This document shows, in pieces, positions 1-5,726 of a DNA stretch of 6,135 nt. Source of the stretch: an uncultured Acidimicrobiaceae bacterium (GTDB taxonomy: Bacteria; Actinomycetota; Acidimicrobiia; Acidimicrobiales; Bog-793); the NCBI GenBank assembly GCA_903907185.1, contig CAIVND010000100.1:1-6135 (forward strand), written 5' to 3'. The translations under genes were made by a program, and so were the position numbers. How positions within the stretch are numbered: the first letter of the stretch is position 1; each line of letters begins with the position of its first letter. The notes under the pieces were generated by a model. The model had not been told where the DNA came from and made no database searches. It saw nothing but the letters and a program-made list of their open reading frames with translations.

Positions 1-50
1 CCGATGGTACTTGGGGGGAGACTCCCTGGGAGAGTAGGGCGCTGCCGGAA
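1..50 (+). rRNA. rrf: 5S ribosomal RNA, 3' part only
   Basis: The first ~50 bases match the 3' portion of bacterial 5S rRNA. They read CCGATGGTACT, then a G-rich/C-rich arm pair, then the hallmark GGGAGAGTAGG, and finish with GCTGCCGG, the strand that pairs with the missing 5' end. About 65-70 bases of the 5' part lie before the window. The exact mature 3' end (48 to 52) cannot be set without that 5' strand. A strong terminator follows 10 bases later, which fits 5S being the last gene of an rRNA operon. Confidence 0.93.
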
Positions 51-60
51 TTTATCGATG

Positions 61-113
61 ACAGCCCCGCTGTGGTTCTCTTTTGAGGACTACAGCGGGG
101 CTGTTGCTATTTC
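61..113 (+). terminator. Intrinsic terminator of the rRNA operon
   Basis: Positions 61-80 pair with 85-104 without interruption: 20 base pairs, 18 Watson-Crick and two G-T wobbles (74/91 and 77/88), closed by a TTTT loop at 81-84. The outer arms are ACAGCCCCGCTGT and ACAGCGGGGCTGT. The downstream tract TGCTATTTC is only modestly T-rich, but the stem is very strong. It lies directly after 5S rRNA and before an independent protein gene, as expected for an rrn operon terminator. Confidence 0.92.
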
Positions 114-165
114 ATCTCATCTTCAGTTTGGTCCAACCTGCCGGTGCGCGGGGTTTGGGCTGATG

Positions 166-193
166 TTCGCAGGTGAGATCAATGGAGTAGATT
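166..193 (+). promoter_or_regulatory. Candidate promoter for the TPR gene
   Basis: A -35-like TTCGCA (166-171, four of six matches to TTGACA) is followed after 16 bases by a -10-like TAGATT (188-193, four of six matches to TATAAT). Transcription would start near 200 and leave a leader of about 28 bases before the ATG at 228. A promoter is expected here because the upstream rRNA transcript is terminated at 104. The boxes themselves are weak and the assignment is tentative. A modest TAAGG at 213-217 could serve as the ribosome binding site, 10 bases before the ATG. Confidence 0.28.
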
Positions 194-227
194 GTCCGTC
201 CCCGCTTACAACTAAGGTTCTTTCTTC

Positions 228-1937
228 ATGGCTGCGAAATCTTCAGATCGACCGTCGCGCGAAGATGACGATGAGACGCGCACTCCAAGGATCAACGGTG
301 CGGGTGGTCCTCGACGCAACCCCTCACGTAGTTCGGGTGATCGACCATATTCAACTCAATCTCGTACGGTCCGACCACAGTCGGTACGACCTGGTTTAGG
401 CCGAGGGCCTTCAGCCTCGAGGTCTTCATCGACTCGAGAGGGTGGGACCCGTCGAGAGGGATCGGCGTCCGGTTCAACTGGACGACCAAGTTCTAAACGG
501 CCACCTGTGACCTTTGGTGACCGGCCGTCAAGTAGCGCTCGTCCCGCCGGGGCCTCTCGGATGCAACGCCCATCTTCGTCGCGACCCGAACGGTCGTATG
601 AGCCTCAGCCCAAGCACCGTGATTCGAGAGATTCTGAACGAGCGACTCGCCGACCCGTTCGCGAGGGTGAGGGGCAACGGTCGGAGTCTGGTCGCCCCAC
701 TTCATCTCGTACAGCAGGGTCGAGACCCTCACGGCCAATACCCTCTCGACCCCTGCGATCATCGTCGGGATTTCCGCGACGCGAGGAACGGCCTGCGGTG
801 GGTAAGCGCTCAGTCCCTCGTTCGGATCGCCCCGTTCGACCAGCTGGCTCAACACGCCCAGGTGCCCCAGTACGACCAGGGTCAAGACCAACCAATGCTC
901 GCAGCGGTGCTTCACGGCCCACCACATCACGCGATAGCGGGTCCCGGTCATCAGGTTCGCGTCCTGAGCGTTCAAATCGGCCAGTTTCGAGGAAGAGCGA
1001 CGAGCGCCCTCGTGAGGACCCTCGTACGAAACGCCCCTCTTGGGGCAGTGTCACCCGACACGGTGCAAGTACGATCAACGAACCGGTGGACAGTCAAGGT
1101 GCCTCTCGACCTCCCCGACAGGGTGGACTAAGCGGTAGCACTCCGATAACACGAGGTGCATCACGTACTCCACTTCCTGAGGCCAAATTTGCCGTGAAGG
1201 GTGAGGGCGAGCGTTCGATCATGACGGCGCATGAGCGAGCAGAGGTCCGGCGGGCCGCCATGGCTGCGGCAAAGATTCCGACTACCAAGCGGCCACAACG
1301 GCGACGCAAGCTCCCGGTGGATGTTGCTACTGAACTCGGATCTGCAGTTCCTGCCCGCTATCTCGCACGCGTTGAGCTTCGCCTAGCGGACGCGTCCCGT
1401 GCATACAGTAGGGATCGATACCCAGAGGCGCTCTCGATTCTCCGTGAGCTTGTACGTACGACTCCAAAGGTCACCGCGGTGCGAGAGTTGTATGGTCTCA
1501 CCTTCTACCGGATGGGTCGCTGGAAGGAAGCCATCAGGGAGTTGAACGCCTTCTACGAACTTTCCGGATCGGTCGATCAACACCCCGTAATCGCTGACTG
1601 TGAGCGCGCGTTACGCAACCACGCCCGAGTCACTTATCTTTGGAACGAACTGCGTCAATATGGTGCAGGGAGTGATGTCCTTGCCGAGGGGCGACTCGTG
1701 ATGGCGGGATCGCTTGCAGATCGAGGCAACGTCGCCGATGCAATCGCCCTACTCAGCCCATCGGTAACAAGGACGGTTCGCAAACCACTCGATCGGCACC
1801 TTCGACAGTGGTATGCACTAGCGGATCTCTACGAACGGAGCGGCGACATTCCCCGGGCAAGAGAGCTATTTCGCAAGGTAGTGGATGCGGACTCAGAGCT
1901 CTCCGATGCACTCGAGCGACTTGCCGCGTTGAGGTAA
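228..1937 (+). CDS. TPR-repeat protein with long Ser/Arg/Pro-rich N-terminal tail
   Basis: 569 residues in two parts. Residues ~5-315 are low complexity, dominated by R, S, P and G with recurring RPSSS, DRP, GSRP and RPAG units, and very basic; this half should be disordered and has no membrane segment or signal peptide. Residues ~320-360 form a charged, Ala/Arg-rich linker. Residues ~375-569 are helical with TPR-type repeats: about 383-416 (AYSRDRYPEALSILRELV), 417-450 (LYGLTFYRMGRWKEAIREL) and 526-560 (ALADLYERSGDIPRARELF), plus a degenerate unit near 487-510. The segment HPVIADCERAL (452-462) and the overall layout resemble the actinobacterial family of M. tuberculosis Rv1691, which is also encoded beside a HAD phosphatase. 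TPR domains bind proteins; the partner is unknown. The cationic tail could contact nucleic acid or ribosomes, which is inference. The ATG at 228 has a weak TAAGG upstream. The stop is TAA at 1935-1937. Confidence 0.88.
   Translation: MAAKSSDRPSREDDDETRTPRINGAGGPRRNPSRSSGDRPYSTQSRTVRPQSVRPGLGRGPSASRSSSTREGGTRREGSASGSTGRPSSKRPPVTFGDRPSSSARPAGASRMQRPSSSRPERSYEPQPKHRDSRDSERATRRPVREGEGQRSESGRPTSSRTAGSRPSRPIPSRPLRSSSGFPRREERPAVGKRSVPRSDRPVRPAGSTRPGAPVRPGSRPTNARSGASRPTTSRDSGSRSSGSRPERSNRPVSRKSDERPREDPRTKRPSWGSVTRHGASTINEPVDSQGASRPPRQGGLSGSTPITRGASRTPLPEAKFAVKGEGERSIMTAHERAEVRRAAMAAAKIPTTKRPQRRRKLPVDVATELGSAVPARYLARVELRLADASRAYSRDRYPEALSILRELVRTTPKVTAVRELYGLTFYRMGRWKEAIRELNAFYELSGSVDQHPVIADCERALRNHARVTYLWNELRQYGAGSDVLAEGRLVMAGSLADRGNVADAIALLSPSVTRTVRKPLDRHLRQWYALADLYERSGDIPRARELFRKVVDADSELSDALERLAALR
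240..1172 (+). repeat. Low-complexity coding tract (degenerate RP/S units)
   Basis: This stretch encodes residues ~5-315 of the TPR protein. The protein-level units (RPSSS, DRP, GSRP, RPAG) recur many times, but the DNA does not repeat exactly: Arg codons alternate among CGA, CGT, CGG and CGC and Ser codons among TCA, TCG, TCT, AGT and AGC. The tract is therefore old or under selection for composition, not a recent tandem expansion. It is poor in stop codons in other frames, which creates several long spurious reading frames on both strands. Confidence 0.7.
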
Positions 1938-1947
1938 TCAGTAGGCA

Positions 1948-1967
1948 TTCCGGGCATATTTGCGGAA
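1948..1967 (+). terminator. Weak hairpin after the TPR gene
   Basis: TTCCG (1948-1952) can pair with CGGAA (1963-1967), 10 bases after the TPR stop codon. An alternative fold pairs TTCC/GGAA plus GCA/TGC with a two-base bulge and a TATT loop. The following ACTCGTATTT has only a short T run. It may attenuate transcription, but read-through into the aldolase gene is equally plausible. Confidence 0.22.
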
Positions 1968-2015
1968 ACTCGTATTTCGCTGAGATGACGTTGGGTAAGG
2001 TTTTCGGACTACTAC

Positions 2016-2048
2016 GTTGCACGGGCAACTCGCCGATGATCAATCGGC
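2016..2048 (+). promoter_or_regulatory. Two small hairpins in the aldolase leader
   Basis: GTTGC (2016-2020) pairs with GCAAC (2025-2029) around an ACGG loop. GCCGAT (2032-2037) pairs with ATCGGC (2043-2048) around GATCA. The second stem ends two bases before the ribosome binding site at 2051. Stacked stems this close to a binding site could influence ribosome access, but both are short and no ligand-binding architecture is recognisable. Confidence 0.25.
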
Positions 2049-2050
2049 TG

Positions 2051-2057
2051 AAGGAGG
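2051..2057 (+). promoter_or_regulatory. Strong ribosome binding site deciding the aldolase start
   Basis: AAGGAGG is a near-perfect Shine-Dalgarno sequence. It directly abuts an ATG at 2058, which is too close to use, and lies 6 bases before the in-frame ATG at 2064, which is ideal. The ATG at 2064 is therefore the better start, shortening the protein by two residues. Confidence 0.85.
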
Positions 2058-2063
2058 ATGGCG

Positions 2064-3119
2064 ATGAGCGTCAACTACGAGGAGCTCCTCGGAACAGAGG
2101 CAAAGTCTCTGCTCGAGCATCACTCGACGGGGATAGATCGCAGCCGACTTATCCTGCCCGGGCCAGATTTTATCGATCGGGTCTTTAGCTCAAGTGACCG
2201 CTCACCTGCAGTGCTTCGCAGCCTCGGGCAGCTCTACGGTCACGGTCGTCTCGGAGGATCAGGCTATCTCTCCATTCTCCCGGTTGATCAGGGAATTGAG
2301 CACTCTGCAGCAGCGAGTTTCTCGAAGAATCCTGACTATTTCGACCCAAAGAATATTGTTGAACTTGCGATTGCAGCGGGCTGTAACGCAGTGGCGACCA
2401 CACTTGGTGGTCTCGGGATCGTCGCGCGCAGCTACGCGCACAAGATTCCCTTCATCGTGAAATTGAATCACAACGAACTGTTGACCTATCCCTCAAAATA
2501 TGACCAGATTCCCTTTGGAAGTGTTCGCCAAGCGGTTGAACTTGGCGCCGCTGGAGTCGGGGCCACGATCTATTACGGCTCAGATGAGGCGACGCGCCAG
2601 ATACAAGAGGTCTCCAAGATGTTTGCTGAGGCACACCGCCATGGTCTTTTTACGGTTCTTTGGACCTATCTGCGAAACGACGCGTTTAAGACCAAGGAGG
2701 CCGATTATCACCTATCGGCTGATCTAACAGGACAGGCGAACCATCTCGGGGTCACCATCGAGGCGGACATCATCAAACAGAAGCAGCCCGAGAACAATGG
2801 CGGGTACAACGCACTGAAGTTCGGCCGCACGGATCCACTTGTCTACTCAAAATTGACAACCGATCACCCGGTCGATCTCACCCGGTGGCAGGTCGTGAAC
2901 TGTTATATGGGCCGGATCGGTTTGATCAACTCCGGTGGCGAAGCTGCCGGTGCAAGCGATCTCGCGGCAGCGGTCCGTACCGCAGTGATCAACAAACGTG
3001 CTGGTGGCATGGGTCTCATCGTTGGTCGAAAGGCCTTCCAACGTCCAATCGATGAGGGTGTCGCCTTGATCAATGCCGTCCAGGATGTCTTCCTTGACGA
3101 TACGGTCACCGTCGCCTAA
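2064..3119 (+). CDS. fbaB: Fructose-bisphosphate aldolase, class I (FbaB/DhnA type)
   Basis: Reversibly cleaves fructose 1,6-bisphosphate to dihydroxyacetone phosphate and glyceraldehyde 3-phosphate, in the cytoplasm, for glycolysis and gluconeogenesis. The 351-residue product has almost the length of E. coli FbaB (350) and, from memory, resembles it closely along its whole length. Visible motifs, numbered from the ATG at 2064: ILPVDQGIEH (71-80), IVKLNHNELL (131-140), VGATIYYGS (165-173), DLTGQANHLGVT (220-231), NCYMGRIGLINSGGE (279-293) and NKRAGGMGLIVGRKAFQRP (310-328). The Lys in ADIIKQK (K238) is the expected Schiff-base lysine that makes this a metal-independent class I enzyme. The gene is intact. 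It follows the TPR gene by 126 bases, enough for its own promoter, though I find no convincing boxes. The next gene converges on it. Confidence 0.96.
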   Translation: MSVNYEELLGTEAKSLLEHHSTGIDRSRLILPGPDFIDRVFSSSDRSPAVLRSLGQLYGHGRLGGSGYLSILPVDQGIEHSAAASFSKNPDYFDPKNIVELAIAAGCNAVATTLGGLGIVARSYAHKIPFIVKLNHNELLTYPSKYDQIPFGSVRQAVELGAAGVGATIYYGSDEATRQIQEVSKMFAEAHRHGLFTVLWTYLRNDAFKTKEADYHLSADLTGQANHLGVTIEADIIKQKQPENNGGYNALKFGRTDPLVYSKLTTDHPVDLTRWQVVNCYMGRIGLINSGGEAAGASDLAAAVRTAVINKRAGGMGLIVGRKAFQRPIDEGVALINAVQDVFLDDTVTVA

Positions 3120-3126
3120 CACGGCA

Positions 3127-3147
3127 CCTGGTTCACTAACCCCGAGG
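3127..3147 (+). terminator. Weak hairpin between convergent genes
   Basis: GGTT (3130-3133) pairs with AACC (3138-3141) around CACT. CCT (3127-3129) can add to AGG (3145-3147) across a CCG bulge, and ATTT follows. It sits 8 bases after the aldolase stop, where a terminator is expected, but the stem is short and the T run poor. The 71-base gap to the DUF1015 stop holds no better candidate. A second partial pairing, CTGGGC with GCGCCAG near 3165-3182, has no T tract on either strand. Confidence 0.2.
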
Positions 3148-3190
3148 ATTTAGGAGATCAACGACTGGGCTTATCGCGCCAGGCAAAGTG

Positions 3191-4399
3191 TCACCCCACT
3201 GGGCGATAGATCATCCCGGTTCGCGGCTTCGGATTGAAAAACGTGGTCTTTGGTGGCATTCGATTGCCACTGTGAGCCGTTTCGGCGATCTGAGGAACCG
3301 TTGCTGGACGGAGAAGCACTGCATACTGTGTTGACCCGCTATGAACAAGATCGGCACAGATCTCCGTCCCATGTTGGTAGACGAGATCATGGGCTGGCAA
3401 GGTCGCAAGGGCGACATCGAGGCGGCTCGAATCAAGTTCGGCCTCTGCAGCTGCCAACAGATCAGAGGTCGGGACCATCAGATAGTTTTTCGAGCTCATA
3501 ATCAGTCCCAATGCCCCACTTGGAACAAGAGCCTTGGCAAGGGCGACCGTATCAGTTGGACCCTCGGTGATCTTGAACCAGGCGGAGAGGGCTTTTACGA
3601 TGTCAAAACTCTCGGGTAGGCCGCTGATCAACCGGTGGATACCCTGCACAAAGAGTTCATCCGGGGACAGTTCAACGATAAGTGCCATCACCAAATCATG
3701 GCCACCTGGGGTGTCGCCGTTTTCGGACCGCACCTCAGCTCGGTAGTGCATCGCAGTCTCGTAGCGATGGTGTCCATCGGCAACCACTACCGGAGTCGTT
3801 GACACCAAGTTGCTGATCGTTTCAATCTGTTGCTGATCGGTGATCACCCAGAGTTCATGACCCGTTCCGTCGTCATCGGTGGCCTGATAGGTCGGAGCCT
3901 CAGCGGCAGTGATTGAACCCAGAACAGATGCGAGTCCTACCGCAAGCGATAGACCCCAAATTGGTGAGACATTGATCTTTGTTGCACGTAAGAGGTCGAG
4001 TCGATCGCCCTTTGGTTTCGGCATCGTTCGTTCATGGGGGAGAACCGTCCCCGCTCCTTCCGCATCGATTCCGAGCGCACCAATCACCCCGGTTGTCGAC
4101 CTCGGGTTCCCGAGTTCGTCGTCAAAGCTCATCCGATAGAGATAGAGCGAGGGATCACCGTCGCGGTGGAGCGCTCCGACCGACTCCCAGTCCCTGAAGA
4201 GCTGTGCGGCGTGTTGATACCGGTCGAGACCCTCCTGTGGCTCAGGAAGTTCTACGTGGATCGCATTGTAAGGACTGCGTCCCGCAAGCTTTGATCGTTC
4301 AATTGAGTCCACGACGTCATAGGGCGGAGCGATCACTGCCGCTAACGGGGCGAGATCGGCGTCATATCGAAGTCCGGTAAAGGGTTCAAAGCGAGTCAT
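3191..4399 (-). CDS. DUF1015 family protein
   Basis: 402 residues, the usual size of the DUF1015 family (~400), whose function I do not know to be established. Family signatures, numbered from the ATG at 4399: N-terminal RFEPFTGLRYD (3-13), APPYDVV (24-30), PHERT (121-125), ADGHHRYETA (207-216) and the C-terminal MPPKTTFFNPKPRTG (381-395). There is no signal peptide or membrane segment, so it is probably cytoplasmic. A GTG at 4414 would add five residues. The ATG at 4399 is preferred because the family typically begins at the RFEPF-like segment, but neither start has a clear ribosome binding site. The gene is monocistronic, convergent with the aldolase and divergent from the HAD operon. In some other bacteria I recall DUF1015 beside serC-serA. 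The DGHHR box resembles those of ParB/sulfiredoxin-fold proteins, which include free-serine kinases, so a nucleotide- or phosphate-handling role is a possible inference only. Confidence 0.93.
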   Translation of the reverse strand: MTRFEPFTGLRYDADLAPLAAVIAPPYDVVDSIERSKLAGRSPYNAIHVELPEPQEGLDRYQHAAQLFRDWESVGALHRDGDPSLYLYRMSFDDELGNPRSTTGVIGALGIDAEGAGTVLPHERTMPKPKGDRLDLLRATKINVSPIWGLSLAVGLASVLGSITAAEAPTYQATDDDGTGHELWVITDQQQIETISNLVSTTPVVVADGHHRYETAMHYRAEVRSENGDTPGGHDLVMALIVELSPDELFVQGIHRLISGLPESFDIVKALSAWFKITEGPTDTVALAKALVPSGALGLIMSSKNYLMVPTSDLLAAAEAELDSSRLDVALATLPAHDLVYQHGTEICADLVHSGSTQYAVLLRPATVPQIAETAHSGNRMPPKTTFFNPKPRTGMIYRPVG

Positions 4400-4404
4400 A
4401 TCAT

Positions 4405-4432
4405 TTGCTAGCACATTCGCAGATTAAATAAT
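4405..4432 (+). promoter_or_regulatory. Candidate promoter for the HAD-nadK operon
   Basis: TTGCTA (4405-4410, four of six) and AATAAT (4427-4432, five of six) are separated by 16 bases within the only AT-rich island of this region. A start near 4439 would give a leader of about 38 bases to the GTG at 4478. An imperfect inverted repeat, GCACATT (4411-4417) and AATTGTGC (4430-4437), brackets the -10 box and could be an operator; one base is unpaired between the arms. Confidence 0.45.
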
Positions 4433-4450
4433 TGTGCAAAGTGGTTGAAA
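4423..4450 (-). promoter_or_regulatory. Candidate promoter for the DUF1015 gene
   Basis: On the minus strand a -10-like TTTAAT (4428-4423, five of six) lies 16 bases from a poor -35-like TTTCAA (4450-4445, three of six). The transcript would begin near 4417. That is only a few bases before the GTG at 4414 and about 17 bases before the ATG at 4399. It overlaps the opposing promoter, so the two genes could compete for RNA polymerase or share a regulator. Confidence 0.33.
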
Positions 4451-4477
4451 CAGCGTCGTCAATGCCAAGATGTCAAG

Positions 4478-5308
4478 GTGACAGATGAACGCAATCCGGA
4501 ATGCTGGCTGATCGACCTCGATGGAGTGATCTGGTTGGGCGACGACCCGATTCCGGGCTCTGCCCAGGCGATCGCAGCACTGCGAGCAAGTGGTCGGCGA
4601 GTTGCCTTTTTCACAAACAACTCCTTTTCCACGAGGCCGCAGATGATGGCCAAGTTCGAACGACATGGAATCTCGATAGAGGATCAGGATCTCCTCAGTT
4701 CCGCACAGGCTGCCGCAGCACTGGTCAAAAGGGGAACAACGGCAACCGTGCTCGGCGGCCAGGGTATCAACGAGGCTCTTGAGCTTGCTGGCGTGGAGGT
4801 AGTCGATCTTGATCTACTTGGTGATCAAGGGGTTGGGGCCGTATTCGTTGGACTCGATCGTCATCTGACCTTCGACCGACTGTCGTCAGCGTGTCGGGCG
4901 ATTAGCGCCGGAGCAGCTTTTATTGCCACCAATGATGACGCGACCTATCCAACACCGGAGGGAGTTCTGCCAGGGGGAGGTGCATTTGTCGCTGCGGTCA
5001 CCTATGCAACCCGCCAGCAGGCTGTCGTTGCTGGCAAACCCTATCCACCGGCAGTGGCACTCGCGAAAAGTGTGCTTGGTACGGTTGCCGTCGTGGTCGG
5101 TGACCGCCCAGAGACCGACGGAGCACTCGCTCAAGGACTGGGTGCTCGTTATGCCATGGTGCGCTCGGGAGTGACCCCAGCTGGAGAGACGGTGGTGCCA
5201 ACGCCTGACTACGATGCGGCCGATCTGGCGGAGATCGTCGGAACCTACCTCGGCCTCACTCGGGACCAGATCCTTGCGGCAATCGACCTACACTCAACAG
5301 ATGGCTGA
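4478..5308 (+). CDS. NagD-like HAD-superfamily phosphatase (HAD-IIA)
   Basis: 276 residues from the GTG at 4478. All HAD catalytic motifs are visible: motif I DLDGV with nucleophile D13 and general acid D15, motif II FFTNNS (T46), motif III Lys in AGKPYPP (K187), and motif IV GDRPETD (D209, D214). The long insert between motifs II and III is the C2 cap that marks the NagD/phosphoglycolate phosphatase type. Such enzymes dephosphorylate small metabolites. The M. tuberculosis counterpart by position, Rv1692, is reported as a glycerol-3-phosphate phosphatase; this protein's substrate is not readable from sequence. The open frame continues upstream to a TTG at 4445, but that start has no usable ribosome binding site and would add an atypical 11-residue extension. 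The GTG places motif I at the usual distance from the N-terminus, with only a weak AAGA upstream. It is the first gene of the operon and its end overlaps the next gene by 8 bases. Confidence 0.92.
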   Translation: MTDERNPECWLIDLDGVIWLGDDPIPGSAQAIAALRASGRRVAFFTNNSFSTRPQMMAKFERHGISIEDQDLLSSAQAAAALVKRGTTATVLGGQGINEALELAGVEVVDLDLLGDQGVGAVFVGLDRHLTFDRLSSACRAISAGAAFIATNDDATYPTPEGVLPGGGAFVAAVTYATRQQAVVAGKPYPPAVALAKSVLGTVAVVVGDRPETDGALAQGLGARYAMVRSGVTPAGETVVPTPDYDAADLAEIVGTYLGLTRDQILAAIDLHSTDG

Positions 5309-5726
5309 CATTCCACGCAAACTCCTTCGAGATGGTTTCGAACGCCTCGTGAAAAAGGGTGCTCAAGCGATAAGTGCAGAGGAGATCAACGTACAAACCC
5401 TGGTTCGTGATCTGGTGAAAAGTGTCCGTGGGGCGAGTTCGTCGGCTACAGAGGCCGCCCACGAGATCCGCGAGAGTGAGCGATCTCTCGGGGCGTCGGT
5501 CATCAACATCGTGAGATCCGTCGACTCGTTTGGTGACCTTGAGGCGCGCATCCGTGCGCACCGATCCGATTTTGCTCGCCTTGCCCGATCGGTTGGCCAC
5601 CAGATCGTGGCGGTCCTTGATGATCTGAGCGTACCGTTAGCGCAAGATGCGGCGAGGAATAAAGAAGAGCAGGCCCAAGCACAGCTACCCTCCTCTCCTA
5701 ATTCAAAGAAAGATGAGGAGAGATGA
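5301..5726 (+). CDS. Hypothetical helical protein, 141 aa
   Basis: I do not recognise the family. The ATG at 5301 lies inside the last codons of the HAD gene, an 8-base overlap with no Shine-Dalgarno in front, so translation probably depends on coupling to the HAD gene. The frame runs open further upstream, but only inside the HAD coding sequence. The product is rich in Arg, Ser, Ala and Glu, lacks Cys and Trp, and has no signal peptide or membrane segment. Residues ~5-42 and ~48-118 look helical, with heptad-like spacing of L, V and I and possible coiled-coil segments. Residues ~119-141 (KEEQAQAQLPSSPNSKKDEER) are a charged, probably disordered tail. In M. tuberculosis a small hypothetical gene (Rv1693, shorter) occupies the same slot, but I see no basis to claim homology. 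Conservation of the overlap elsewhere would confirm the gene. Confidence 0.8.
   Translation: MADIPRKLLRDGFERLVKKGAQAISAEEINVQTLVRDLVKSVRGASSSATEAAHEIRESERSLGASVINIVRSVDSFGDLEARIRAHRSDFARLARSVGHQIVAVLDDLSVPLAQDAARNKEEQAQAQLPSSPNSKKDEER

Noticed and set aside
105..227. Possible tRNA or small RNA after the rRNA terminator
   Set aside because: No cloverleaf arms or TTCGANTC-type T-loop could be assembled from this 123-base stretch; only a weak candidate promoter is visible.
4..399. Plus-strand 131-residue reading frame at the window start
   Set aside because: It runs through the 5S rRNA and its terminator hairpin and overlaps the TPR gene start; it cannot be a protein gene.
716..729. Inverted repeat AGGGTC-GA-GACCCT as a regulatory site
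   Set aside because: It lies inside the low-complexity coding tract with a two-base centre too tight for a hairpin, and is explained by the repetitive codon composition.
493..1131. Three long overlapping reading frames (plus 514-1131; minus 493-975 and 605-1078) inside the TPR gene, suggesting dual coding
   Set aside because: They lie in a low-complexity CG/TC-rich tract that lacks stop codons in most frames. Their translations show no domains, they have no credible ribosome binding sites, and the host frame continues into a recognisable TPR domain.
2058..2063. ATG at 2058 as the aldolase start
   Set aside because: It directly abuts the Shine-Dalgarno AAGGAGG; the in-frame ATG at 2064 has ideal 6-base spacing and a length matching E. 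coli FbaB.
3209..4294. Several plus-strand reading frames opposite the DUF1015 gene
   Set aside because: They are shadows of a well-conserved minus-strand gene, without recognisable products or binding sites.
4445..4477. TTG start at 4445 for the HAD phosphatase
   Set aside because: It would add an 11-residue extension not typical of the family, with no usable binding site; the GTG at 4478 gives normal spacing to motif I.
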